In this document: piece after piece, positions 27,060 through 35,374 of the stretch
How positions within the stretch are numbered: the stretch's first letter is position 1
Layout: every line of letters starts with the position of its first letter
Assembly (NCBI RefSeq): GCF_030348505.1
Contig: NZ_JAUCFJ010000002.1
Coordinates: 562,001-626,000 of the forward strand
DNA length: 64,000 nt
From: Lysinibacillus sp. G4S2
Lineage (GTDB): Bacteria; Bacillota; Bacilli; Bacillales_A; Planococcaceae
Direction of reading: 5' to 3'
Made by a program: the position numbers and the translations under genes
The notes under the pieces: model-generated
Databases searched by the model: none
Seen by the model: only the letters and a program-made list of their open reading frames with translations
Told to the model about the DNA's origin: nothing

Positions 27060-27787
27060 ACATACTATTATGGGGATTCATTGGGTTTACTCTTTTATAT
27101 GAACCAATTATAGGTTATTGGTTATATCAAAGATTTAAAATACGTGTTCTGACTGATCCAGCAAGCAGGATACACTATTATAAGATTGTTATGCTAGGTT
27201 TGTGGATACCAACACTTATTATTTTAATAGTAGTGGCAAATTCTGAAATTACATTAGAAGAACTACGTGTAATAATGCCTAGTATTAACACAAAAGAATT
27301 AGGAACAATTGTTACATATATTGTTATAGGGGTAGCTCTATTATATAGTGTTTTGCTTTTATATTACGCAATTGGATATTTTATAAGTGATAAAGTTAAA
27401 AATAAGATGAAAATAATGAAGCAAAAACAAATGAAGCAAATAGCGTTTACTGAGTTACTACCTGTTACAAAGAAAGACAAAGCCATTTGGAATCAAGTGG
27501 CATGGACAGCAGGGGTCACAGAAGAAATTATTTACCGCGGATTGCTTATATTTGCATTTAACACATTATTTCCAGAATGGTCAATTTGGTTCGTTCTATT
27601 GTGTACCTCAATAATATTTGGTCTTGCACATACATATCAAAATTTATCTGGTGCCATTAGGACAACCATTTTTGGCTTTGTGTTCGGGATGCTTGCAGTC
27701 GCATTGAACTCCATTATACCTCTAATACTTCTTCATGCTTTGATTGATTACGTGGGGAAATTAGGTGATGAGAATGAAGAGGATTAA
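27056..27787 (+). CDS. CPBP-family intramembrane metalloprotease
   Basis: A 243-residue polytopic membrane protein with about six hydrophobic helices. The three CPBP/Abi motifs are visible in the C-terminal half: EEIIYRGLL, FGLAHTYQN and LLHALIDYVG, supplying the two glutamates, arginine and histidines of the active site. Its ATG overlaps the stop of the MerR-type gene (ATGA), so the two are translationally coupled and the MerR protein probably controlled its expression. The substrate is unknown; relatives act in prenyl-protein processing, bacteriocin self-protection or stress responses. Confidence 0.85.
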   Translation: MNILLWGFIGFTLLYEPIIGYWLYQRFKIRVLTDPASRIHYYKIVMLGLWIPTLIILIVVANSEITLEELRVIMPSINTKELGTIVTYIVIGVALLYSVLLLYYAIGYFISDKVKNKMKIMKQKQMKQIAFTELLPVTKKDKAIWNQVAWTAGVTEEIIYRGLLIFAFNTLFPEWSIWFVLLCTSIIFGLAHTYQNLSGAIRTTIFGFVFGMLAVALNSIIPLILLHALIDYVGKLGDENEED

Positions 27788-27885
27788 AATAACATATTAT
27801 TTTTTTCTAATTGCAACGCTTTTTTTTGGTAGGTATTAAACTTTCTTTACATGAAAAATATTCGAACTTCAATGTGAATACAACA

Positions 27886-27922
27886 AAAAGGAGGAACGGT
27901 GAAACCGTTCCTCCTTTTATTA
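27886..27922. terminator. bidirectional terminator between the CPBP gene and queT
   Basis: Perfect stem AAAAGGAGGAACGGT/ACCGTTCCTCCTTTT with a GAA loop. Confidence 0.88.
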
Positions 27923-27948
27923 AACACTGCTCTAATAAGATCCGTCAG

Positions 27949-28431
27949 TTAAATTAAATCTTTGAAGTTTAAGCGCTTATTCAATACATACATAATCGGC
28001 GCACCAATTGCTAATACAACAAACTCACCTGCAGCAACAGTTAGCCATGTCCAGAAGAATGGTACTTCCAAGGCTATGTTCAATTCAAAGGCAATGATAA
28101 ACATTGTGAATGTAAATAACAATGTATTAATGATTAAACGTGCCCAAATATTTTTGACAAATTTACAAATAAGAATGAACAATCCAAGGGTAATCATCGA
28201 ATGGCCTACACCGAAAAAAACATCTAGAATGCCGTTTGGTGAAAATAAATTGGAGATAAATACACCAATAATGATCCCAACGGCAAATCGTGGATTAAAG
28301 GCGACTAGATGGTTAAAAATTTCCGATACACGGAACTGTACCTCTGTAAAGCCAAATGGAGCGACTAGCAATGTAACAGCAATATAGAGTGCTGCAATAA
28401 TACCACTCGTTGCTAAAAATTTTATTTTCAT
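27949..28431 (-). CDS. queT: QueT-type queuosine precursor transporter
   Basis: A 160-residue membrane protein with about five helices, the predicted substrate-binding S component of an ECF transporter for preQ1/preQ0-like bases. Seen: the N-terminal SGIIAALYIAVTLLVAPFGF, VQFRVSEIFNHL, and GVGHSMITLG, typical of the family. The assignment is strongly supported by the preQ1 riboswitch in its leader. It needs a general ECF energising module encoded elsewhere. The ATG follows AAGGAGAAATTAAT. Confidence 0.92.
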   Translation of the reverse strand: MKIKFLATSGIIAALYIAVTLLVAPFGFTEVQFRVSEIFNHLVAFNPRFAVGIIIGVFISNLFSPNGILDVFFGVGHSMITLGLFILICKFVKNIWARLIINTLLFTFTMFIIAFELNIALEVPFFWTWLTVAAGEFVVLAIGAPIMYVLNKRLNFKDLI

Positions 28432-28441
28432 ATATTAATTT

Positions 28442-28480
28442 CTCCTTAGTTTTTTTGCGTGGGATGGTTACGAACCACGT
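28442..28480 (-). ncRNA. preQ1-I riboswitch
   Basis: On the minus strand: ACGTGGTTCGTAACCATCCC, ACGC, then AAAAAAACTAAGGAG. The CGTGG/CCACG stem, the loop and the A-rich tail ending in the Shine-Dalgarno sequence fit the class I aptamer, so preQ1 binding should hide the ribosome site of queT. Confidence 0.9.
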
Positions 28481-28650
28481 AAAGCAAATGCAATCATATC
28501 AATGTTTATGCTTGTTTGTAAAGGGTGGTAAATACTTGATGAAACTATTTTTGTACTAATAACGTAAATATAATTGGGAAATATTATTATATTTTCTAAA
28601 TAATACTTTCATCACCGAAAATTGTGGTTGATTTGTTAAGACGTAAGCCT

Positions 28651-28761
28651 TGTATATAAGATGATTGGAGTGGCGTCTAGTCGGAACGGAAATCAACCTC
28701 GCGTTATAGAGGTGAGCCAAGTTAGGGATTGAAAGATCATCCCGCGTTTATGGTGATGAGG
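28651..28761. repeat. family A element fragments
   Basis: TATAAGATGATTGGAGTGGC, GTCTAGTCGGAACGGAAATC, AACCTCGCGTTATAGAGGTG with GAGCC, then a second partial right end CCCGCGTTTATGGTGATGAG. The element has lost its interior. Confidence 0.6.
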
Positions 28762-28783
28762 AAAAATAATGGAGGAAGATGAA

Positions 28784-29332
28784 ATGACAGTTACTTATTG
28801 GACAGGACAAAGTCTTACACTACGAGCGATACAACCAGAAGATATCGTTATCTTTGAATTTTTAGATGATGAAATTTTACGAAATATGGATTCAATACAT
28901 TTTCCTCGCTCCGCGGATCAAATGAGGGAATGGGTAGAAGAGCAATTGTCAGAAGAAGATGATGAATTTCGTTTTATTGCAGTAGATAGAGAGAATAATA
29001 TTGTCGGTATGATTGAAACCTTTGATTGTGATTTGAAAAATGGTGTTTTGGATTATTACTTGGCTGTATTTGAGCCATACAGAGGTAAAGGCTATGCAAA
29101 AGAAATGATTCTTATGGTTCTTCGCTTCTTCTTTTCAGAGCGTCCTTATCAAAAAGTAAATACAACCGTTTACTCGTTCAATGAACCATCTATGCGCTTG
29201 CATGAAAAATTAGGTTTCATGAAAGAGGGGCAACTAAGAAATATCATTTTCACTAAAGGAGCTTATTACGATGGTATTTGCTACGGTATGACAAGACAAG
29301 AGTTTGAGCAGAATCATGGGGCCCTGTCATAA
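28784..29332 (+). CDS. GNAT-family N-acetyltransferase (RimJ/RimL-like)
   Basis: A 182-residue acetyltransferase of the GNAT fold. The acetyl-CoA motif PYRGKGYAKEMI lies near residue 103, after a beta strand LDYYLAVFE, and the C-terminal NEPSMRLHEKLGFMKEG is the usual GNAT alpha-beta end. The ATG at 28784 is favoured because GGAGGAAG lies 5 bp upstream; an in-frame ATG 15 bp earlier is inside that site. The substrate cannot be told. It is a single gene between a repeat fragment and the convergent secreted-protein gene. Confidence 0.85.
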   Translation: MTVTYWTGQSLTLRAIQPEDIVIFEFLDDEILRNMDSIHFPRSADQMREWVEEQLSEEDDEFRFIAVDRENNIVGMIETFDCDLKNGVLDYYLAVFEPYRGKGYAKEMILMVLRFFFSERPYQKVNTTVYSFNEPSMRLHEKLGFMKEGQLRNIIFTKGAYYDGICYGMTRQEFEQNHGALS

Positions 29333-29397
29333 ATTTGACCATTGAGACTAGTATAGTTAATTTTCCTTACTCATACGGAAGCTTTTTTTTACAAAAG

Positions 29398-29437
29398 AAA
29401 GGGCTAATCCCGTCATTTGGGATCAGCCCGGAAGCTT
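29398..29437. terminator. hairpin between convergent genes
   Basis: Stem GGGCTAATCCC/GGGATCAGCCC with a six-base loop; A-rich on the left (minus-strand T tract). Confidence 0.75.
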
Positions 29438-29441
29438 TTAC

Positions 29442-30560
29442 TTATTTATGCTGTGTAAGATAAACTTTGCCGTTAATCGTTACTTTAGAAGCTGAGATTA
29501 GAATTTCTTTATTTGCTTCATAATATGGATTTAAAATTTTGTCGATAGCAGCCCATTTTTCACTAGATTTTTCAGAGTCACCTTTTTTATCAAGAGCTAT
29601 TGCTTCTTCATAAAGCTTTTTCAATTGTTTTTTGTCTGTTGCTTTGATTTCGAAATCAAAGTCAGATAAGTATTGTTCAAAGCTAATTGGCTTCGTGTAA
29701 AGATTAATCATTTCATTGAAGTCATTCCATAGCTTTTCAGATAATTGATCATTTTTATCTGCATCTGATTTTTGAGCATCTTTATAAATCGCTTTTAGTT
29801 TTGGCATTTCTTCAGCTGGAATATCTAATGCCATATCTGAAATGTATTCTTCAAATGTTACTGGTGGATATAGTGCATCTAAATAAGGTTGAAGAATCTT
29901 TTGGAATTCATCAAATTTTTCTTGTGCTTTGTCTTCTTTACCAGATTTCGTTAGTTTTATCCACTGTTCATAAATTGCTTTCAGCTGTTTTTTATCATTT
30001 TCTTTAATCACTATATTTTTTTCACTAAATCCGTACTCTTCAATGAACTTTTCAAAGGATACAGGTACCCAGCTAGCTAAAATATATGGCTTCGTGATTT
30101 TATCCATTTCAACATTGATTTTATCGACTTCTTCATACTTCTCTTCTTTTTCTAACTTCTTCATTTGATTAAATAATTTTTCTAATTTAGCTAGATCTTC
30201 TTTTGTAATTTCTTTAGGTAAGTCTTTTTTATAGACGTCAAATGTGTAGAAGTCTGCATAATCTTGTACTAAGCTACCTTCTACAGAGATTTCTTGACCT
30301 TCAACTAAGTTCATTTTTGCTATTTGCTCATCTGAAAACTTTTGGATTCCGATATAGTAGTTTTTACCGTCTTTCCCTTTAATCGTGATGCTATCTCCGT
30401 AAATGTTTTTAATAGTTCCTTTAATTTGTTGCTCAGCTTTAACAGTCATTTCGTTTGCTGGTTTTGCTGTTGTTGCCTCAGCTTGATGTGGTGTGAAGAC
30501 AGCTATTCCTATTGTTAGTGCTGATACAATTATCCAAGATTTTTTAGTTGTTTTTTTCAT
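29442..30560 (-). CDS. secreted protein with OB-like N-terminal domain and helical repeats
   Basis: A 372-residue exported protein. The signal peptide (KKSWIIVSALTIGIAVFTP, cut near AEA-TT) is clear. Residues about 45-110 look like a small beta domain (IKGTIKNIYGDSITIKGKDG). From about 115 on there are three to four helical repeats of about 70 residues, each with a pattern like Y-PPV-FE-YI/FI-D--ld and KKQLK-IYEQ--K. Acidic/lysine-rich composition suggests a wall or matrix location. No catalytic motif or anchor is seen, and the family is not recognised. The ATG follows AAAGGGAGACCTAAT. Confidence 0.75.
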   Translation of the reverse strand: MKKTTKKSWIIVSALTIGIAVFTPHQAEATTAKPANEMTVKAEQQIKGTIKNIYGDSITIKGKDGKNYYIGIQKFSDEQIAKMNLVEGQEISVEGSLVQDYADFYTFDVYKKDLPKEITKEDLAKLEKLFNQMKKLEKEEKYEEVDKINVEMDKITKPYILASWVPVSFEKFIEEYGFSEKNIVIKENDKKQLKAIYEQWIKLTKSGKEDKAQEKFDEFQKILQPYLDALYPPVTFEEYISDMALDIPAEEMPKLKAIYKDAQKSDADKNDQLSEKLWNDFNEMINLYTKPISFEQYLSDFDFEIKATDKKQLKKLYEEAIALDKKGDSEKSSEKWAAIDKILNPYYEANKEILISASKVTINGKVYLTQHK

Positions 30561-30822
30561 AATTAGGTCTCCCTTTAAATTTAATTGTTTTAATTACTAA
30601 AAATTAGACGCCTTTCCAACTATAAAAAGTTAGTTAAAGTTAGAAAAAATTTTAAAAAGTTTTTCACTACCTAACTTCGCAAAATTGTCAAAAAAATTTT
30701 TGTTATGTTAGAAAAAGAAATCATTCTGTAAAAACAGCGTAGTTTAGCGGTTTAAAGCGGCGAATTGAATGAAAAACTAAAATATTTTGTCAAATGTAAA
30801 TGTCAGAACATTCATAATGTTG

Positions 30823-30851
30823 TTGACGAACCTCAATAATAACTGTAATAT
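30823..30851 (+). promoter_or_regulatory. candidate sigma-A promoter of the ABC transporter operon
   Basis: TTGACG, exactly 17 bp, TAATAT, about 70 bp upstream of the substrate-binding protein start. No T-box or other known riboswitch was recognised in 30561-30921. Confidence 0.6.
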
Positions 30852-30921
30852 AGCGATACGTTCACACTTCGCTTGGATAAAGTGTGATAAATATCAGAGA
30901 TCAAAATCGGGGGGATTATTT

Positions 30922-31944
30922 GTGAAAAGCAATTTAAAAAAGCTTTCGTTCCTGTTATTTGGGTTAGTTTTAATGCTTGCTGCTTGTGGTAGCAGTGGCT
31001 CTAGTTCATCTGATTCGAAAGGGAACGAAACGAATAATGCAAGTGAGAGCGGCAAAGCAGATGACAAAACATATAAAATCGGGATTACTCAAATTGTGGA
31101 GCATCCATCTTTAAATGCTGCAACTGAAGGCTTCAAAAAAGCAATTGAAGAATCTGGCTTAAAAGTTGAGTACGAATCGCAAATAGCGCAAGGGGATAAT
31201 AGTCTTAATACAACGATTGCAAACAATCTAGTAAGTGCAAACGTAGATTTAATATTTGCTAACTCTACGCCGTCTGCACAAGCAGCAGCGACAGCAACTA
31301 GTGATATTCCAATTATTTTTACTTCTGTAACAGATGCTGTTGGAGCACAGCTCATTGAATCTATGGAGAAGCCAGGGAAAAATGTAACAGGTACGATCGA
31401 TTTACATCCTGATACTATTTCAAAAACAGTGGCATTCTTAAAAGAACTTGGTGCCAAAAACGTTGGTATGGTTTACAACGCTGGTGAGCAAAACTCAGTA
31501 GCGCAAGTAAAAGAAGTGAAAAAAGTTATGGGTGAGCAAGGCCTAAAAGTGGTAGAGGCATCTGCGGCAACTTCTGCGGAAGTAAAACAAGCTACTGAAT
31601 CATTAATCGGTAAAGCAGATGCATTCTATATTATTACTGATAATACAGTAGTTTCTGCTCTAGAATCTGTTATTGATGTAGCGAATGCTAATAAATTACC
31701 ACTAATTGTAGGAGAGCTTGACTCAGTGGAACGTGGTGGCTTAGCGGCATACGGGTTTGAATATTTCGACATCGGTTATGAAGCAGGTCAAATGGCTGTG
31801 AAGATTCTAAAAGGGGAAGCAACACCTGCTGATACACCAGCGCAATACCCACAAAACTTAAAACTATTAATCAACAAAAAAGTAGCGGATAACTTAGGAA
31901 TTGAAATCAAAGATTCTTGGGGAGCAGAGCTTTTTGAAAAGTAA
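30922..31944 (+). CDS. ABC transporter substrate-binding lipoprotein (PF04392 type)
   Basis: A 340-residue lipoprotein: lysine-rich start, hydrophobic stretch and lipobox LMLAAC with Cys at about residue 22. The mature part has the two-lobed periplasmic binding fold of PF04392 proteins: IGITQIVEHPSLNAATEGFK, VDLIFANSTPSAQAA, IIFTSVTDAVGAQLI, and the C-terminal GYEAGQMAVKILKGEA. The GTG start is chosen because CGGGGGGATTATTT precedes it. It forms an operon with the permease and ATPase genes. Relatives such as TrpX carry tryptophan; the ligand here is uncertain. Confidence 0.87.
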   Translation: MKSNLKKLSFLLFGLVLMLAACGSSGSSSSDSKGNETNNASESGKADDKTYKIGITQIVEHPSLNAATEGFKKAIEESGLKVEYESQIAQGDNSLNTTIANNLVSANVDLIFANSTPSAQAAATATSDIPIIFTSVTDAVGAQLIESMEKPGKNVTGTIDLHPDTISKTVAFLKELGAKNVGMVYNAGEQNSVAQVKEVKKVMGEQGLKVVEASAATSAEVKQATESLIGKADAFYIITDNTVVSALESVIDVANANKLPLIVGELDSVERGGLAAYGFEYFDIGYEAGQMAVKILKGEATPADTPAQYPQNLKLLINKKVADNLGIEIKDSWGAELFEK

Positions 31945-31971
31945 TGGACTGACATAGCCATCTTATGAAGC

Positions 31972-32010
31972 AAAGCGGGGGAGAACTAAAACTGCCCCCG
32001 CTTTATCTTC
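31972..32010 (+). terminator. terminator or attenuator between binding protein and permease genes
   Basis: Stem AAAGCGGGGG/CCCCCGCTTT with a T-rich tail. It lies inside the operon, so it may reduce permease/ATPase expression relative to the binding protein. A family A right-end fragment (TTATGGTGATGAGC) lies at about 32116. Confidence 0.75.
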
Positions 32011-32169
32011 TTTTAGAGTGAAAAATTAACCTCATGTTTGAGGAAGAAACACCGCTCTGTTTCCTATAGAAAAGAAATGCTGGGGCAAAGTAGCGGATAG
32101 GATACATTGAAATTATGGTGATGAGCGGAATTATATTTATTTAAGAAATTATTAGGAGATGATTCAACT

Positions 32170-33198
32170 ATGTTTTTAGCAATGTTTGGCGCAATGGAGC
32201 AAGGAATCATCTATGCAATTATGGCACTTGGTGTGTATTTAACATTCCGCGTGTTAGATTTTCCGGATTTAACGGTTGATGGAAGCTTTGTAACAGGGGC
32301 AGCTACAGCAGCAACAATGATTCTGCTTGGCTACAACCCAATCTTAGCGACTTTAGTGGCAATTGTTGCTGGATTTATTGCTGGATGTATGACAGGAATT
32401 CTTCACACAAAAGGGAAAATTAATCCGCTACTATCGGGTATTTTAATGATGATTGCTTTGTATTCTATTAATCTACGTATTATGGGGTTAACGGCAGAAA
32501 ATACGATAGGTCGTCCGAATATTCCACTATTGAACTCAGAGACTATATTTTCAAAGTTTCAAGCGTTTTGGAGTAATTTAGGGATAGATGATACATTAAA
32601 TAGCCTATTAAAAAACATGGGCTTTCAGCAAGTACCATCAACATGGAGTACATTGATTGTAGTATTAATTATCACGATTTTAATTAAGTTAATAGCAGAT
32701 TGGTTCTTAAAAACAGAGGTCGGACTGGCTATTCGAGCAACTGGTGATAATAAGCGTATGATTCGTAGCTTCTCAGCAAATACGGACACACTTATTATTC
32801 TAGGGCTAGGACTATCTAATGCACTTGTCGCCTTTTCTGGCGCTTTAATCGCACAGTATTCGAAATTCTCAGATGTAAGTATGGGGATTGGAATGATTGT
32901 TATCGGTCTTGCATCTGTTATTATCGGTGAAGCAATCTTCGGTACAAAAACGATTATGCGCACAACTTTTGCTGTCATTGCGGGAGCTATTATTTACCGC
33001 ATTATTTTAGCGTTAGCATTACGTGTAGATTTCCTTGATTCAGGGGATATGAAATTAATTACAGCTATTATCGTTATTTTAGCGCTGATCTTACCTCAAT
33101 TTATCAATAAGAGTAAGGAGCGCAAACGTAAAGTGAAGCGCGCAGCAGAGAAGACGCGAGTAAAGACGGTGGAGCAGGGAGGGAATGGCCTTGCTTAA
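32170..33198 (+). CDS. ABC transporter permease
   Basis: A 342-residue membrane protein with about eight hydrophobic helices, of the branched-chain amino acid/ribose (BPD_transp_2) permease kind. Typical elements are LDFPDLTVDGSF near the N-terminus and TEVGLAIRATGDNKRMIRSF, which is the cytoplasmic loop touching the ATPase. The C-terminus is very basic (KERKRKVKRAAEKTRVK). The ATG follows TAGGAGATGATTCAACT. The ATPase gene starts 14 bp before its stop, giving tight coupling. Confidence 0.87.
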   Translation: MFLAMFGAMEQGIIYAIMALGVYLTFRVLDFPDLTVDGSFVTGAATAATMILLGYNPILATLVAIVAGFIAGCMTGILHTKGKINPLLSGILMMIALYSINLRIMGLTAENTIGRPNIPLLNSETIFSKFQAFWSNLGIDDTLNSLLKNMGFQQVPSTWSTLIVVLIITILIKLIADWFLKTEVGLAIRATGDNKRMIRSFSANTDTLIILGLGLSNALVAFSGALIAQYSKFSDVSMGIGMIVIGLASVIIGEAIFGTKTIMRTTFAVIAGAIIYRIILALALRVDFLDSGDMKLITAIIVILALILPQFINKSKERKRKVKRAAEKTRVKTVEQGGNGLA

Positions 33199-33985
33199 AT
33201 TACACGGCATTAATAAGGTTTTTAATGAAGGAACGCCAGATGAGAAAATTGCACTCGCAGAAATTAATTTGCACTTAATGCCAGGTGATTTTGTCACAAT
33301 TATCGGCAGTAATGGTGCTGGTAAATCGACAATGATGAATATGGTTTCGGGTGCATTAACACCAGACTTCGGCACAGTTTCAATTGATGGGAATGAGGTT
33401 ACAACTTTACCAGAATACAAGCGCTCCCACTACATTGGTCGCGTGTTCCAGGATCCAATGGCTGGTACAGCACCAACAATGACAATTGAGGAAAACTTAG
33501 CGTTAGCTTACTCACGTAATAAGAGTAGAGGTTTGCGTATCGGTGTTGATAAAAAGCGTCGAGAATTTTTCAAGGAATCGTTGGAGATGTTGGGTTTAAA
33601 TCTGGAAAATCGCCTATCTGCAAAAGTCGGCTTACTTTCTGGTGGGGAACGTCAAGCGCTGTCACTTTTAATGGCGACGTTCACGAAGCCGTCGATTTTA
33701 TTACTGGACGAGCATACAGCGGCACTTGACCCATCTCGTGCAGAGTTAATCACACGCATTACGAAATATTTAGTTGAGAAAGACAGCTTAACGACATTAA
33801 TGGTCACGCACAATATGCAACAAGCATTAGACTTAGGGAATCGACTGATTATGATGGATAAAGGTCAAATCATTTTAGAAGTAGGCGAGGATCGCAAGCA
33901 TGAATTGACCATTCCAGATTTAATGGCAGAGTTCGAACGAATCCGCGGTGAGAAAATGAACTCAGACCGTGCATTACTAGGATAA
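33185..33985 (+). CDS. ABC transporter ATP-binding protein
   Basis: A 266-residue ATPase. Walker A GSNGAGKSTMMN, Q-loop near RVFQDPMAG, signature LSGGERQALSL, Walker B SILLLDEHTAALDP (the glutamate is followed by His rather than Pro) and H-loop VTHNMQQAL are all present. It completes the three-gene uptake system with the binding protein and permease. The ATG sits behind GCAGGGAGGGA inside the permease 3' end. Confidence 0.92.
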   Translation: MALLKLHGINKVFNEGTPDEKIALAEINLHLMPGDFVTIIGSNGAGKSTMMNMVSGALTPDFGTVSIDGNEVTTLPEYKRSHYIGRVFQDPMAGTAPTMTIEENLALAYSRNKSRGLRIGVDKKRREFFKESLEMLGLNLENRLSAKVGLLSGGERQALSLLMATFTKPSILLLDEHTAALDPSRAELITRITKYLVEKDSLTTLMVTHNMQQALDLGNRLIMMDKGQIILEVGEDRKHELTIPDLMAEFERIRGEKMNSDRALLG

Positions 33986-33994
33986 TAAATGATA

Positions 33995-34026
33995 AAACGC
34001 TCATACATAGGTGTGGGCGTTTTTTC
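33995..34026 (+). terminator. intrinsic terminator of the ABC operon
   Basis: Stem AACGCTCATAC/GTGTGGGCGTT followed by T5. Confidence 0.75.
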
Positions 34027-34036
34027 GTTGGATGTC

Positions 34037-34147
34037 GATATTTTTTAAAAGTTGGGTGATAAATTAAAAAAGTTGGTCGATAAATCGAAAAAGGTGGTCG
34101 ATAAACAATCAAAAGTTCTCGATAAATAAGCAAACAGTTTCGATAAA
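34037..34147. repeat. tandem array 4: CGATAAA core every 21 bp
   Basis: GATA(AA) starts at 34037, 34058, 34079, 34100, 34121 and 34142. Spacers are variable but keep an AAAAGTT-like block (AGTTGG, AGTTCTC, CAGTTTC). The final unit runs directly into the promoter region (TATAAT at about 34153) of the NERD gene. Confidence 0.88.
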
Positions 34148-34180
34148 GTGCATTATAATCTAGCTAAAGGAGGTGAAAAT

Positions 34181-35149
34181 ATGCTACTGAAAAAAAAGCG
34201 GGAAGTTTCATCGAAGCAACGCGTGTTAGAAATGATTGAAAGGCGGTTACCGAAATCTCACGTTAAGTATGATTATTTTCAAGAAATGCTAGGAAGAACA
34301 AAGGCTGGTATTGCTGGCGAGCAAAGAGTAGATCGAGAATGGCGGGAAATCTATTTGGAGCATGCGTATTATTTATTGCATGATGTAGAGCTTAAGGATG
34401 AGAGTGCTGGGGGATCGACGCATCAAATGGATACATTATTTATGTCCCAACATTTTGTGCTAATCGTTGAAATTAAAAATATCGTTGGCCATGTAGAGTA
34501 TATGGAAGATAACCATCAATTTATTCGAATTACTTCTGATGGTAGAGTAGATGGCTTTAGAAATCCCTTTGATCAAGTGAAGCGACATGCTAGATTTTTG
34601 CGTCGGCTATTTCAAATGAGTGGACATCATATACCTATTGAATATATAGTCGTTTCTGCAAATCCGAATATGATTATGACGCCCACTTTTTTGTCCCAGC
34701 CAATTATTCATGTAAGTGGCTTGGCTGAAAGGATAGGTCAACTGTTCAAGCAGCATCAACAAGTCTGTCTAAGTGAAACAGATTTGAGAGAATTATCAGC
34801 GGATATTTTGACGAGGCACAAACCAACTCAATGGACCCTAGATATTAAAGTGGATGAATTGAAGAAAGGTGCACTATGCTCGCATTGTCATTTTGACCAT
34901 GTCCTACGTTACACCCATGGGAAATGGCGTTGTAGCAATTGCCAATCGATTAATAATCAATCGATGCTAGTCGCATTACATGATTTTCGATTAATGATAA
35001 GCAACAATATTACAAATGCTCAATTTCGTAATTTTTTTGATATTGACTCAGAGAAGGCAGTTTATTATTTATTGAAAAAGTTAAAATTTGAAGCGATAGG
35101 TGAAAATAAAAATAGAAAATATATAATTCCTGCCAAATTGTTAGATTAA
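34181..35149 (+). CDS. NERD-domain protein with C-terminal zinc ribbon
   Basis: A 322-residue protein. The nuclease-related (NERD) domain spans about residues 40-150 with GEQRVDREW, HQMDTLFMS and the VEIKN strand, which together give the E-D-ExK arrangement of a restriction-like fold. A C-terminal zinc ribbon follows: CSHCHFDHVLRY then CSNCQS. The ATG at 34181 is preceded by AAAGGAGGTGAAAAT. The role is unproven; members are thought to process DNA or RNA. Arrays 4 and 5, both with the CGATAAA core, flank it on both sides. Confidence 0.87.
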   Translation: MLLKKKREVSSKQRVLEMIERRLPKSHVKYDYFQEMLGRTKAGIAGEQRVDREWREIYLEHAYYLLHDVELKDESAGGSTHQMDTLFMSQHFVLIVEIKNIVGHVEYMEDNHQFIRITSDGRVDGFRNPFDQVKRHARFLRRLFQMSGHHIPIEYIVVSANPNMIMTPTFLSQPIIHVSGLAERIGQLFKQHQQVCLSETDLRELSADILTRHKPTQWTLDIKVDELKKGALCSHCHFDHVLRYTHGKWRCSNCQSINNQSMLVALHDFRLMISNNITNAQFRNFFDIDSEKAVYYLLKKLKFEAIGENKNRKYIIPAKLLD

Positions 35150-35207
35150 ATGTAAGCGACGCAAACTATCGGTGCGGTCAGATAGTGTCGCTTGTAAGGT
35201 AGATGTC

Positions 35208-35333
35208 GATAAAATGCTGAAAAGTTTCGATAAACAAGAGAAAAGTTTCGATAAACTTCAAAAAAGTCTCGATAAACAATCAAAAGTTCTCGATAAATCT
35301 CAAAAGTGCCCCGATAAACCTCTCATCCCCACA
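35208..35333. repeat. tandem array 5: CGATAAA core every 21 bp
   Basis: GATAAA starts at 35208, 35229, 35250, 35271, 35292 and 35313. Units look like CGATAAACAAGAGAAAAGTT plus T. One unit (CGATAAACAATCAAAAGTTC plus T) is also found exactly in array 4, 1.2 kb away. Confidence 0.9.
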
Positions 35334-35335
35334 AA

Positions 35336-35370
35336 AAAAAGCCACACTCACTCAGAGAAGTGTGACTCTT
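35336..35370 (-). terminator. intrinsic terminator after ilvA
   Basis: On the minus strand: GTCACAC/GTGTGGC stem, then T8. Confidence 0.75.
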
Positions 35371-35374
35371 TATT

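Noticed and set aside
30787-30921. 45-residue N-terminal extension of the substrate-binding lipoprotein
   Set aside because: It would bury the lipobox and has no ribosome site; the GTG at 30922 gives a normal lipoprotein signal and also follows the promoter.
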